From positions 5,712,501-5,776,500 of the forward strand of contig NZ_AP024745.1 of assembly GCF_019704555.1 (NCBI RefSeq): DNA of 64,000 nt. Reading direction: 5' to 3'. The notes below the pieces were generated by a model. That model made no database searches. It saw only the letters and a list, made by a program, of their open reading frames with translations, and was not told the DNA's origin. The position numbers and the translations under genes are program-made. Of this stretch, positions 52,497 to 61,905 are shown piece by piece. Every line of letters starts with the position of its first letter. Position 1 is the stretch's first letter. The DNA comes from Actinoplanes sp. L3-i22 (GTDB taxonomy: Bacteria; Actinomycetota; Actinomycetes; Mycobacteriales; Micromonosporaceae).

Positions 52497-52775
52497 TCAG
52501 AGATCCCGGCGTTCGAGCCCGGCCCGCAGCTCCCGCCACAGTTCCTCGGCGGCCTCGCGCACCTCCGGGTCCAGGTTGCGGTGGACGGCCCGCTTGGCGT
52601 CGGGCAGGCTCAGCCCGGTCACCTCCCGGAGGGCCTTGATCGCCAGGATCGGCGAGTCGGTGTGCCGGACCAGCTCCCGGGCGATGCCGTCCGGGTCCGC
52701 CCCGGCCGCGAGCATCGTTCCGGCCATCTCGGTCAGGAGTCGGGTCTGCTGGTCTCGTTGCTCCTCCGGAGTCAC
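52497..52775 (-). CDS. Small protein with ribosomal L7/L12 C-terminal-like domain
   Basis: A 92-residue protein. GTG start at 52775. The segment DSPILAIKALREVTGLSLPDAKRAVHRNL closely follows the L7/L12 C-terminal pattern (IKxIREVTGLGLKEAK), in which two helices bind translation factors. Preceded by a short helical N-terminus (RLLTEMAGTMLAAGADPDGIARELVRH). These stand-alone domains are common in actinobacteria and their role is not known. Located 13 bases from the convergent end of the aldo/keto reductase gene. Confidence 0.7.
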   Translation of the reverse strand: MTPEEQRDQQTRLLTEMAGTMLAAGADPDGIARELVRHTDSPILAIKALREVTGLSLPDAKRAVHRNLDPEVREAAEELWRELRAGLERRDL

Positions 52776-52842
52776 GAGCGCAGCGTAGCGATGTGAGGCG
52801 GCCGGGTCCGGGGTCGTCGGGGCTTGTTGATCAAATAGGTGG

Positions 52843-53895
52843 ATGAGCGACGACGAGCACCCGGTACTGATCGACACGGTCCGGCAGCCCGGTGGCCTGC
52901 TCACCACCGTGCGGCGAGAGCGCGGCGGGCAGACGACCGTGCTGCGTGCGGACGCGGACTCGTTCCGGGAAGACGTGGCTCAGGCGCTGCTCGGCGTGCC
53001 GCCGGTCCCGGCCGCGACGATCCGGCCGGTCGTGATCGACGTGCCGGGACTGCGGCTCGATCGGGCGCTCGTCCTCGGCCCCGACGGCGACGACCAGGCG
53101 GTATCCGTGGTGGCCGTCCACCACAGTGAGATCCTCGCCGGGGAGACCGAGAAGGACTTCCGGAGCGCGATCTCGGCCCACGGCACCGGGCTGGTCCACC
53201 GGCTCGGCAACTGGGACCGGCACCCGGTGCCGCGCGCCGACGCCCGGCTGCTCGACGAGTGGCCGGGCGGGGTGATGCACCGTTCGGAGCGGTTCCACCC
53301 ATGGCCGGCCGAGCGGATGCTGACCACGGTCGCGCCCAGCGGCCCGGCCGGGGTGCGCGTCGAGATCCGCAGCATGGGCGGTCACGTCCTCGTCCTGGAA
53401 CGACGATGGGACCGCGGCGTCGGCACGCTCACCTTCCCGGACGGCGCGACGGTCCCGGTCGACCTGCCGCGACACGACCTGTGGGCGCGGCTCGGCCCGG
53501 TCTTCCTCGGCGAGGATCTGACCGGCCTGGTCACCGCGACCCCGGGCACACCGGAGACCGGCGTCCTGGAGATGCGCTACCAGACCGAGGACGTCGGCTG
53601 GGCATCGCTGCCGATGCTGGAGACCCTGGACGGCTGCGTGGCCCGGCTGGACCGGCAGATCCTGCGGGCGCCGGGCAACTGGGCGGTCTTCACGTCCCGC
53701 TCGGACGCCGTGGTCCAGGTCGAGTGCACCGACAGCGGCAAGCTCTGGGTGGAGACCCCCGACCCCGATACGAAACGGTCATGGGGACTTCTGGCCACCG
53801 TCGAGGAGGCGGCCGGCCTACTACGGATCCTGGCCCGGGAGGACCGCAGCGCGGTCACCGATCTCCCCGGCGCCGAGAGCATCGCCTGGGACTGA
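52843..53895 (+). CDS. Hypothetical protein
   Basis: A 350-residue soluble protein with no signal or membrane segments and a beta-rich pattern (GGHVLVLERRWDRGVGTLTFPDGATVPVDLPRHDLW, VLEMRYQTEDVGWASLPMLETLDGCV). Codon bias is typical. ATG 52843 follows AGGTGG. Divergent from the L7/L12-like gene. No family recognised. It lies at the left edge of the FxSxx cluster but on the opposite strand, so it is probably not part of it. Confidence 0.65.
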   Translation: MSDDEHPVLIDTVRQPGGLLTTVRRERGGQTTVLRADADSFREDVAQALLGVPPVPAATIRPVVIDVPGLRLDRALVLGPDGDDQAVSVVAVHHSEILAGETEKDFRSAISAHGTGLVHRLGNWDRHPVPRADARLLDEWPGGVMHRSERFHPWPAERMLTTVAPSGPAGVRVEIRSMGGHVLVLERRWDRGVGTLTFPDGATVPVDLPRHDLWARLGPVFLGEDLTGLVTATPGTPETGVLEMRYQTEDVGWASLPMLETLDGCVARLDRQILRAPGNWAVFTSRSDAVVQVECTDSGKLWVETPDPDTKRSWGLLATVEEAAGLLRILAREDRSAVTDLPGAESIAWD

Positions 53896-53966
53896 TCGGC
53901 GAGCGCGCCGGCGGCACCCGGCGGCCGTGGAATCCTGGGTCATCCCGGAGTTCTCTGGCGACCTGA

Positions 53967-56249
53967 TCAGCCGGCGCGTCCGAGCCGGGTGAAGGACACC
54001 GCGAACACGGTCGAGGCGAGCCAGCCGAGGATCGTGCAGAGATTCAAGACCCACTCCATCGGTACGCCGTGGCCCCCGCGCCCCGGATACCAGGTCGATC
54101 GCTGGTGCAGATCGATCAGCGGAACGACCGTATCGACGGCGTAGAAGAACGGGTTGAGGCAGCGCACCTTCCCGTCGCCGCACGTGCCGGGCGGAGTCGC
54201 CTCGCCCGGCAGCGGCCGCGCCCCGGACGGGGCGAAGACCAGCGCGTTCTGATCGGTGGCCCGCATGTCCGCCTGCACGGCGGGCAGACTCAGCGCGACG
54301 GTCAGCATGGCGATCAGAGTCAGCAGCAGGTAGAGCGCGCGCTGCGGCCGGAATCCGTAGCGGACCGTGACGTCCTGCAGCACGTCGAGGACGCGCCGCG
54401 GCGCCGACCGCAGCGGCCGGGCCCGCCGGCGCTGGGCGATCAGCACGGCGTCCGCGCCGTCACGGTCCCCGGCCGTGCGCAGCACCGAGGCGAGCCGCTC
54501 CCAGGCCCGGGAGTCGTACCGCCGCATCCGGGCCAGCCAGGCGATCCGGGTCGCCGCGTCCCAGACGCCGTCGCCGTGCCATTCGATCGCCTCGAACCGG
54601 TCGTAGGCGAAGCCCCCCAAGTAGGAGTCGGCCGGCCAGTCCTGATCGGGTCGGTCGGCGAGGTAGGACGTGGTCGCGCCGGTGAAGTCGACCGCGCCCG
54701 AGGCGATCCGCCAGCCCAGGTCGATCCCGCCCCGGAAGACCGCGGAGATCGCCTCGACCGCGGCCCCGCGAGCGTTCGCCTCACCCGGCGGGTCCAGCGG
54801 CGCGGGCGCGGGCGCCCAGGTCAGCACGGCGCCGTCGGCGCGCAGCCGGCCACCGACCACGGCCCGGTCCAGCACGAGCAGCCCGGCCGAACGGAACCCG
54901 CCGCACAGCCGGACGTTGCCGGTGATCTGCGCCATGTTGAGGTTGACGGTCTTGTCGCCCGGATTGGTGATGTAGGCGGCCTCGGCGTTGAACACACCGG
55001 TGATCACCGCACCCCGGAAGTCGAGCCGGCCGGCCACCGCGGCCAGGTGGCTCAGTTGTACGTCCCCGTCGACGGTGAGATTGACGGCGGACAGGCATTT
55101 GCGGTCCAGCGGCGCGGTCAGCGTGGCGTGTTCGAGATGCATCGGCCCGTCGATCCGGGCGCTGTCGAACCGGACCGTGCCCTCGACCGACAGGCCGGAC
55201 CCGTCGACCCCGCCGCCGATGGTGGCCTGGGTCAGGTCGAGCGCGGTGTCCCGCGGATTCCACACGGCGCCGGCCAGCGCGACGCCGCCGCCCAGGCGGG
55301 CGCCGGGCAGCAGGAGGCCGCCCCGCACCACGGTGTCGCCGTCGACCCGTAGTGCTCCGTTCAGGACGGCCTGTGGCGCCCACAGCGCCGTCCGGACGGC
55401 GCCCGGTCCGGCCGGGGGAGCGGTCAGATCCGCCTGCTCGACGACGAGGTCACCGTCGACCGTCGCGTGCGCCATCTCGATCCGGCCGCGCACCCGGCAG
55501 CGCCGCCCGGTGTCCGAGGCGAGCAGGCGGATGTGGCCGCCGACGGCCGCGCCGGCGAGGTCGAGCGCCCATCCGTGGGACGGCGCCAGCTCGGCGCCGA
55601 TCAGGTCGAGCGAGCCGGTGAGCCGAACGGCCCGCAGTCGCACCTCACCGGTGGACCGGAAGCCGTCCAGCAGGCGGATGTTGCCGGCCACCCGCATCCG
55701 GTCGGCATGCACGGCACGCCCGCTTCCCGGCCGGATCCGCGTGCCGAGGGCGACGATGCTGCCGCCGACCTCGGCCTCGGCGAGCCAGACGGTCGCCGCG
55801 GTCCGCTTCTCGTCGCGGGCCCGGATGTCGCCGGTGATCACCATGCCGGACAGGATCAGGTCGCGGGTGAACCGGGCCCCGGTGGCGCTGAGCCCGGGCA
55901 GGACGGACGGCCGGGCGGCGGCCGGGTCGGCGGTGAAGACCAGGTCGTGCAGGGCCGCGCCCTGCACCGAGACCGGATCGGTGAAGGTGCAGGACTGGAA
56001 GCGCAGCGGGACCCGGACCTCGCAGGCGCGCAGATCGAGCCGGCCGGTGACCCGCGCCCCGCTCATCCGCAGCCCGAACGGATCAGCCTCGCCGGTGGCC
56101 AGGCACGCCGCCCGCAACTCGGCCGCGTCCACATCGGCGTCCGCGCAGGCCAGGCCGCGGCCGGTGCGGGACGCCGCGAGCAGTTGCGGGACGAAGCCCT
56201 CGCCGGGGCGCAGCGGAACCCAGGCGGAGCCGTCCGCGTTGCCGATCAA
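53967..56249 (-). CDS. Beta-helix membrane protein at the end of the fxs operon
   Basis: A 760-residue protein. Residues about 50-500 are pentapeptide-like or bactofilin-like repeats (ARVTGRLDLRACEV, ATVDGDLVVEQADL, AVLNGALRVDGDTVV, ARLGGGVALAGAVW), predicting a long right-handed beta-solenoid. Then comes a helical region (IAWLARMRRYDSRAWERLASVLRTAGDRDGADAVLIAQRRR), a membrane helix (ALYLLLTLIAMLTVALSL), an external loop with two Cys, and a final helix. Similar proteins are often mislabelled oxidoreductases; no redox motif is seen. TTG start at 56249 overlaps the FxsT stop (TTGA), so it is co-translated with the cluster. Confidence 0.7.
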   Translation of the reverse strand: MIGNADGSAWVPLRPGEGFVPQLLAASRTGRGLACADADVDAAELRAACLATGEADPFGLRMSGARVTGRLDLRACEVRVPLRFQSCTFTDPVSVQGAALHDLVFTADPAAARPSVLPGLSATGARFTRDLILSGMVITGDIRARDEKRTAATVWLAEAEVGGSIVALGTRIRPGSGRAVHADRMRVAGNIRLLDGFRSTGEVRLRAVRLTGSLDLIGAELAPSHGWALDLAGAAVGGHIRLLASDTGRRCRVRGRIEMAHATVDGDLVVEQADLTAPPAGPGAVRTALWAPQAVLNGALRVDGDTVVRGGLLLPGARLGGGVALAGAVWNPRDTALDLTQATIGGGVDGSGLSVEGTVRFDSARIDGPMHLEHATLTAPLDRKCLSAVNLTVDGDVQLSHLAAVAGRLDFRGAVITGVFNAEAAYITNPGDKTVNLNMAQITGNVRLCGGFRSAGLLVLDRAVVGGRLRADGAVLTWAPAPAPLDPPGEANARGAAVEAISAVFRGGIDLGWRIASGAVDFTGATTSYLADRPDQDWPADSYLGGFAYDRFEAIEWHGDGVWDAATRIAWLARMRRYDSRAWERLASVLRTAGDRDGADAVLIAQRRRARPLRSAPRRVLDVLQDVTVRYGFRPQRALYLLLTLIAMLTVALSLPAVQADMRATDQNALVFAPSGARPLPGEATPPGTCGDGKVRCLNPFFYAVDTVVPLIDLHQRSTWYPGRGGHGVPMEWVLNLCTILGWLASTVFAVSFTRLGRAG

Positions 56250-59200
56250 AACGTGTGCGGGTCGAGGACCCGGTAGACGGGGCGGCGGCGCCGCAGCGAA
56301 CGCACCACCGGATGGTTCGCGCCGACCCGTTCAGCGAGAATCTCGGTGACCGGCACGGGATCCGACTTCACGGCGATGGCCAGGTTGCCCGAGCTGAGGT
56401 ACGTGTCCGGATGGTCGTCACCCAGCGCCATCGTCAGGCGTTCCACCACGCCGGCCAGCAGCTCCCGGCCCTCGTCGCGCTGACCGGATTCGATCAGCAG
56501 CAGGGCCAGGTTGTTCTCGGCGGCCAATGCCGACGGATGGTCCGGCCCGAGAGACTCCCGCAGCGCCGTGACCGTCGACCGCGCGATCGGCGACGCCGGC
56601 TCCACCGCGCCCGCCCCGGTCAGCGCCACCACCAGGTCGTGACGGCAGAGCAGGACGTACGGATGGCCGGCGGCAAAACGTCGTACGAGCAAGTCCTCGG
56701 TCTTCTCGAACTCCTCCCGGGCCGCCGCGAAGTCCTCGGTGAGCAGCATCGTCGCCGCGCGGCTGAGCCGGGTCAGCAGCGTGGGCGACGCGTCCGGGCC
56801 CAGGGTGACGCCGAACCGTTCGTAGGCCTCGTCGAGCAGATCCCGCGCCTCGTCGACCGCACCGGCGCCGCGCAGCGAGACGGCGAGGTTGACCTGCACG
56901 CCGAGGGCGTCCCGGGAGTGCTGGCCGTACAGTTTCTCGTACCCTCGCCGGATTTTCCGTAGTTGATCGATCGACTCCTGGTACTCGGCGGCCTCACGCA
57001 GGTCGCTGCCGAAGTTGTTGCCGATCAGCAAGGTGCGGTGGTGATCCTCGCCGAGGACCCGCGACATCCGGTGGTAGGTGGCCCGGTCCAGGTCCAGCGC
57101 GCGCCGGAAGTCGCCGTTCAGGCGGTAGGACGTGCCGAGGTTGTTGGCGAACGACAGGGTGCGGCGGTGGTCCTCGCCGAATCGCTCCGCCGATGTCCGG
57201 TACGTGCGCAGGTCACGCTCCAGGGCCTCGCGGTATCGGCCGAGCGCCCGCAGGTCGCCGCCGTAGCCGCCGGCGGTGAACAGCGTGTACGGATGACTCT
57301 CGCCGATCAGCTCCTCCTGCGCCCGCAGAGTCCGCGCGTCCAGATCCCGGGCCTGCTCGAACTCGCCGAGGGCGCGCAGCAGGTTGCCGCGGTGGAACCG
57401 CAGGTGCAGCAGCCGGACCAGCAGCGGATGCCGGTCCTGGTCGTTGTCGGGCAGGTTGTCGAGGCGCGCGGTCCAGGACTCGTCGGCGCGGATCGCGTAG
57501 TCCAGGGCTTGACGGAAACCGCCGACCAGGTAGATGTAGCGGACCCGGTCGATCACCAGCTGGCGCACGTCGTCGTCGCCGCAACGCTCCGGGGCGGAGC
57601 CGTCCAGGTGACCCCAGAGCAGCCGGAAGCCCGCCCAGGTCGACGGATCCTCGACCTCGCCGGCCGGTCGGGCCGCGGCCAGCACCCGGTGGACCGTGTG
57701 CCGGACTTCGGCCTGCCGCTCCTCGCCCATCCGGTCGCGCAGCGCGCTCTGCAGCAGCCGGTGCACGGTGACCCGCTTCGTCTCCGGGTCGAGATGGACC
57801 AGCGACAGCCGGTTGATCGGCTGCATCAGGGCGGCGGTGATGTCGTGCTCGGACATCCGGTCAGCGAGCTGCTGGGCCACGTCTTCGTCGTAGCAGGCGA
57901 TGACCCGGGCCACCTCGTCGCTGTAGAGCAGGCTCAACGCGATGTCCGGCTGCAGCATCGACATCAGCTGCAGCAGCCGGTACGAGCCGTGCGAGGTGTG
58001 GCGCAGCCGTTCGAGGATGACCTCCCACACCGCGGTGGCGGTGGTCCGCACCGTGCCGATGTTGTCCAGGCCGGACAGGTACTCGTCGGCCGAGCGGCCG
58101 GTGTCGTGCAGCCACGCCGCCGCGAGTACGACGAGGATCGGCAGGTCACCGACCGCGTCGGCGAGCCGGTCGGCGTCGGCGCGCGACAGGGTGCGCCCGC
58201 CCAGCCGGTACCGCAGGTGCTCGATGCTCTCGGCGCGGCTGAACGTCTCCACCTCGAGGACCTCGGCCACGTCGGCCCACTCCCGGTTGCGGGTGGTGAG
58301 CAGCACGTGGCCGGTGCCGCGCGGCAGGAAGTACTGGAGGTCGGCGTACCGGTCGGCGTTGTCGAAGATCAGCAGCCAGCGCGGCCGGCCTTCCCGGCTC
58401 AGCCGCCGCACGACCAGGTCGGCGGTGTCGCTGAGGGTGGCCCGGCGCGGATAGTCCAGCTCGGCGCCCAGGTCCGCCAGGATCGTGTCGACGAACTGCG
58501 GCGGATCAGCCGGCACCCACCAGATCACGTCGTAGGCGCCGCTGAACCGGTGCACGTACTCGATCGCCAGCTGCGACTTGCCCGTCCCGGCGCCGCCGAC
58601 CAGCGCGACCGGGGTGCCACCCGAGCGTTTCAGCGTCTCCCGCAGGTCGCGCAGCTGCTGGTGACGACCGGTGAACCGGGGGTTCCTGAGCGGCGCGTTC
58701 CGCACCCGCGGCAGCTCGCCCGGGAACCGCGGCAGGGTCCCGTCCCGGGCCGCCCCGGCGTCGTCGGCGCCGACCAGCCGCAGCGCGCGCCCGATCGCGT
58801 CGTCGGCGTGCTGGTCGCGCAGCGACTCCCAGGCCTCGAAGTCGTCGGGACCGGGACTGTCGTCGGCGATGCACAGGGCCACCGCGGACCGGTTGCCGGT
58901 GCCGCGGAAGGCGTCCGAGTAGAGCACCACCTCACGCGCGGCCGGGTCGGCCGGGGCGTCACCGGGCCGGCCGCCGTCGTGGACCCGCAGCCGGGCCGCC
59001 GAGTACACGGCCAGCGCCCACTCGGCCCACGCCTGGTCCTCCGGTGCGTACCGCAGCACCAGCGTCTCCTCCAGCAGTGCGGGGCGACGGTCGAAACGGG
59101 CCTGGATCTGCCGGCGCGGCGCCGGGTCGATCGGCGGCATCCGGGTCACCCGGCCGTCGGTGAGGTATCCGACCAACCGTTCGTAGGAACCCAGCAGACT

Positions 59201-60085
59201 GGCCGGGTCGCCAGGGTCGTCGAAGAAGGTGGCCAGGGTTTCCTCGTACGAGTAGTAGGTCCGGTACGGAACCTCGACCGCGTACCAGTACTCGCGGCGC
59301 TCGTCCTCGGTCATCCCGGCCGGCAACTGCGGGAACCGCCGCCGCGCCAGGGTCCGCCCGGCGGCGACCTTGCTCGCCTCGGACGGGTCGACCCGCATCG
59401 GCACCGGCAGGATCCGCCGGGTCCGCTCGCCCTGGTAGGCGTGGATCCGTTGCGCGACCGTCGCCGCGCCGTCGATGCCCTGCTCGCTGAGGGTGAAGCA
59501 GTCGACGATCACGTCCGGCAGGTGAATCGTGCAGATGTCCGCGACGTCGCTGAGCCCGGTCCGGCTGTCAAGCAGGGTGAAGTCGTAGTGGCTCTTCATG
59601 TCCTCGCGCATCGCGTCGAAGAACCGCGAGCCGCCCAGCCGGTCGTAGAAATCCTCCCAGTTCAGCGAGGCGACGCCGGCCGTGTACTCCAGGCTGCTGT
59701 GCCCGGCCGGCAGCAGATCGAGCGAGCCGCCGTTCGGGAACGACCAGTTGATCGAGAAGGCGTGGCGTTCGACCCGCGCGTACTCCCGGTGCCAGTCGGC
59801 CGGGCGCTGATCGGCCGGCCCGCCGTTGCCGCCCTCCTCGACCGGCAGCGTCGCCCACTGATAGTCCGTGATCATGCCGATCACGCCGCCGGTGGTGACC
59901 TCCTGCCCGGCGGTCAGGAACGGCGCGAAGAACCGGTGCAGCCCGGGCGACTCCAGATCCCAGTCGGCGACCAGCACCCGGTGACCGTTCGAGGCCAGGA
60001 TCCAGGCCACATTGGCCAGCGCCATGGTCCGCCCGGTGCCACCCTTGTACGAGTAGAAAGTTACGACCTGACCCTCGCGCTCCAC
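56246..60085 (-). CDS. fxsT: FxSxx-COOH system TPR/ATPase protein FxsT-like
   Basis: A 1,279-residue protein. The N-terminus has a MinD/ParA-type deviant Walker motif (FYSYKGGTGRTMALANVAWILASNG, KGGTGRT at 14-20) and DWDLESPGLHRFF. The middle has a TIR-like stretch (VLRYAPEDQAWAEWALAVY) and an NB-ARC module with Walker A GGAGTGKS (K503). The C-terminal 400 residues are TPR repeats (FGEDHRRTLSFANNLGTSYRLNGDFRRAL). This order matches the FxSxx-COOH system tetratricopeptide protein. GTG 60085 with GGAG upstream, 10 bases after the FxsC-like stop. It may act as an ATP-driven assembly or signalling platform; the true role is unknown. Confidence 0.85.
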   Translation of the reverse strand: MEREGQVVTFYSYKGGTGRTMALANVAWILASNGHRVLVADWDLESPGLHRFFAPFLTAGQEVTTGGVIGMITDYQWATLPVEEGGNGGPADQRPADWHREYARVERHAFSINWSFPNGGSLDLLPAGHSSLEYTAGVASLNWEDFYDRLGGSRFFDAMREDMKSHYDFTLLDSRTGLSDVADICTIHLPDVIVDCFTLSEQGIDGAATVAQRIHAYQGERTRRILPVPMRVDPSEASKVAAGRTLARRRFPQLPAGMTEDERREYWYAVEVPYRTYYSYEETLATFFDDPGDPASLLGSYERLVGYLTDGRVTRMPPIDPAPRRQIQARFDRRPALLEETLVLRYAPEDQAWAEWALAVYSAARLRVHDGGRPGDAPADPAAREVVLYSDAFRGTGNRSAVALCIADDSPGPDDFEAWESLRDQHADDAIGRALRLVGADDAGAARDGTLPRFPGELPRVRNAPLRNPRFTGRHQQLRDLRETLKRSGGTPVALVGGAGTGKSQLAIEYVHRFSGAYDVIWWVPADPPQFVDTILADLGAELDYPRRATLSDTADLVVRRLSREGRPRWLLIFDNADRYADLQYFLPRGTGHVLLTTRNREWADVAEVLEVETFSRAESIEHLRYRLGGRTLSRADADRLADAVGDLPILVVLAAAWLHDTGRSADEYLSGLDNIGTVRTTATAVWEVILERLRHTSHGSYRLLQLMSMLQPDIALSLLYSDEVARVIACYDEDVAQQLADRMSEHDITAALMQPINRLSLVHLDPETKRVTVHRLLQSALRDRMGEERQAEVRHTVHRVLAAARPAGEVEDPSTWAGFRLLWGHLDGSAPERCGDDDVRQLVIDRVRYIYLVGGFRQALDYAIRADESWTARLDNLPDNDQDRHPLLVRLLHLRFHRGNLLRALGEFEQARDLDARTLRAQEELIGESHPYTLFTAGGYGGDLRALGRYREALERDLRTYRTSAERFGEDHRRTLSFANNLGTSYRLNGDFRRALDLDRATYHRMSRVLGEDHHRTLLIGNNFGSDLREAAEYQESIDQLRKIRRGYEKLYGQHSRDALGVQVNLAVSLRGAGAVDEARDLLDEAYERFGVTLGPDASPTLLTRLSRAATMLLTEDFAAAREEFEKTEDLLVRRFAAGHPYVLLCRHDLVVALTGAGAVEPASPIARSTVTALRESLGPDHPSALAAENNLALLLIESGQRDEGRELLAGVVERLTMALGDDHPDTYLSSGNLAIAVKSDPVPVTEILAERVGANHPVVRSLRRRRPVYRVLDPHTF

Positions 60086-60095
60086 CCTGCTCCGC

Positions 60096-61124
60096 CTATC
60101 CTCGCCGGTCGTCGACGGTCCGGCGCAGACTCGGCCGGGGCAATCCGGGTGCGGTGACCACCGGGCCGTACCGCAGGTACTGCTTCCGGGCCTCGGTGAC
60201 CAGCAGCGGCGCGTTGCGCTCGAAATCGGCCAGGCCGTGCACCGGGACAACCGCCGGAAGCCCGGCGGTCCGCAGGATGCTGGTGAGGTCCGGCGAGGGC
60301 GTCGTGATCAGCTGGACGACCACCCATCGGGGCAGGTCATGCACGGCCGCCTGGAGCACCTCGGGGCGGGTGTCGCCGTCGATGAGCAGCACGCAGGGCC
60401 GCCGTGCGGTCCGATCAAGAACCTCATGCGACGGTACGACCTGGGCCGGCACGCCCAGCCGCTGCGCCACCTCCGCGACGTATTCGACGACCGGCAGGTC
60501 GTGGCCCGGCAACCGCCACGCGAGCGGGTCACCCCCGGTCACCGCCGACACGATCAGCGCGGGCCGGTCGGCGCCGGTCGGCTGCGGCGCCAGTGGCCCG
60601 GCCGGCGACGGATCGAGCGGGTGGTCGCGCGCCACCGCGGTGATCCGGTCGGCGAGCTCGCCGATCAGCTCCTGGTAGGACTGCCGGTACACGCTGAGCA
60701 TGGCCAGCGCCCGCATCCCGTTCGCGGCGTACTCCGGGTCCTTGTGCCCGGCGTACGCCGCGTCGACCTCCGGGCGGCTCAACCACGGCGGCAGCGGCAC
60801 CCAGACCACCGGCACCATGTGCCGTGCCGCCGTGCCCGGGGCGAGGTGTTTCAGCCGGGACCGGAACGAGGCGAGCTCGGCGCCCGCCCACGAGTTGCCG
60901 AAGTAATGCGGGGAGTAGAGCGGCACGAACACCTGCGCCGTCCCGATCGCGGTGGCCAGCCGCTCCTTCTGATCGATGCCCGGCTCCAGCCGCGCGTCGT
61001 AGAAGCCGCCGTCCCCGGCCCGCTGCCGGACCGCCGCCTCCAGGTCGTCGAAGAATTTCCGCACCCATGGATCGGTACGGCCGGACAGGCGCGCCACGTG
61101 CGCGTGACTCACGAAGAAGATCAT
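60096..61124 (-). CDS. FxsC-like TIR-domain protein (second copy)
   Basis: A 342-residue protein. Residues 1-190 are TIR-like (MIFFVSHAHVARLSG, FYDARLEPGIDQKERLATAIGTAQVFVPLYSPHYFGNSWAGAELASF, VVWVPLPPWL), the FxsC pattern. The C-terminal part (LPVVEYVAEVAQRLGVPAQVVPSHEVLDRTARRPCVLLIDGD) is a second alpha/beta domain. There is no clear catalytic Glu of NADase TIRs in the usual place. The start overlaps the preceding TIR gene by one base (TGATG). Two FxsC-type genes in a row suggest a heterodimer or specialised copies. Confidence 0.8.
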   Translation of the reverse strand: MIFFVSHAHVARLSGRTDPWVRKFFDDLEAAVRQRAGDGGFYDARLEPGIDQKERLATAIGTAQVFVPLYSPHYFGNSWAGAELASFRSRLKHLAPGTAARHMVPVVWVPLPPWLSRPEVDAAYAGHKDPEYAANGMRALAMLSVYRQSYQELIGELADRITAVARDHPLDPSPAGPLAPQPTGADRPALIVSAVTGGDPLAWRLPGHDLPVVEYVAEVAQRLGVPAQVVPSHEVLDRTARRPCVLLIDGDTRPEVLQAAVHDLPRWVVVQLITTPSPDLTSILRTAGLPAVVPVHGLADFERNAPLLVTEARKQYLRYGPVVTAPGLPRPSLRRTVDDRRG

Positions 61125-61759
61125 CAGAGGTCCTCCTCGAACCGTGTGCTCAAGCCGGTGAGGTCGACGTCCCCGATCGCGATGTCCTGGGTCCCGTAGC
61201 AGTCGGTGATCCGCCTCGCCAGGAGCCACGCCACCGCCTCGTACACCTCCAGGCCCGGCCGGCCGAGCTGCGGCAGTCCGTACAACCCCTCGTGGTGGTA
61301 CATCTGAGCCTGCCCCGGCCGGGGCAGGCCGTCGGCGGTGAAGAACTGCACGGCGTGGACCGCGGCCGGCAACCGGGCCGACGAGGCCGGCGTCCACCAG
61401 ACCGGGATCACCGGGATATGGCCCGGCGACGAGGGGGCACCGGGCAGCGTGCTCCGCGGCCGGGAGAGGAACGCGTTCCACTCCCGGGCGCACCACTCGC
61501 TCTGTGCGTAGCGCGGCGAGACGAGCGGGACCAGCACCTGGCAGTGCCCGATCGCATGTGCCAGGTCCGCCGACCATCGCTCGCCGGTCGGCTCCGCCTC
61601 GATGAACCCGGCCTCCTGCCCCACCGGGAGGCCCAGCAACTCGTCGACATGCCCGCGGACCAGCTCGTAGAACTCCTGCACGCGGCGGTCGCCGCCACTG
61701 TTCGGCCGATGTGCGTAGCTCATGAAGAAGATCGGCGACCGGTCGGCGCTCGTGGTCAC
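61124..61759 (-). CDS. fxsC: FxsC-like TIR-domain protein
   Basis: A 211-residue TIR-like protein: SPIFFMSYAHRPNSGGDRRVQEFYELVRGHVDELLG, GFIEAEPTGERWSADLAHAIGHCQVLVPLVSPRYAQSEWCAREWNAFLSR, and the late GLYGLPQLGRPGLEVYEAVAWLLARRI. This is the FxsC pattern of FxSxx-COOH loci. GTG start at 61759. A 146-base gap separates it from the HExxH gene, the only sizeable gap in the cluster, so an internal promoter is possible though none is clear. It is coupled to the second TIR gene. Confidence 0.85.
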   Translation of the reverse strand: MTTSADRSPIFFMSYAHRPNSGGDRRVQEFYELVRGHVDELLGLPVGQEAGFIEAEPTGERWSADLAHAIGHCQVLVPLVSPRYAQSEWCAREWNAFLSRPRSTLPGAPSSPGHIPVIPVWWTPASSARLPAAVHAVQFFTADGLPRPGQAQMYHHEGLYGLPQLGRPGLEVYEAVAWLLARRITDCYGTQDIAIGDVDLTGLSTRFEEDL

Positions 61760-61905
61760 GGCCCGCCCCCAGTCACGGTCCCCGTCAACGGTGGAGTCCT
61801 ACGATATCGACCTGTCATGCGGCCGGACATCCCGCGCACGGTCCACGATGGCGGGTCATCCAGTCCGCCGCGAAGTCGACGGCCGCGCGGACCGGGAAGA
61901 TCGGT

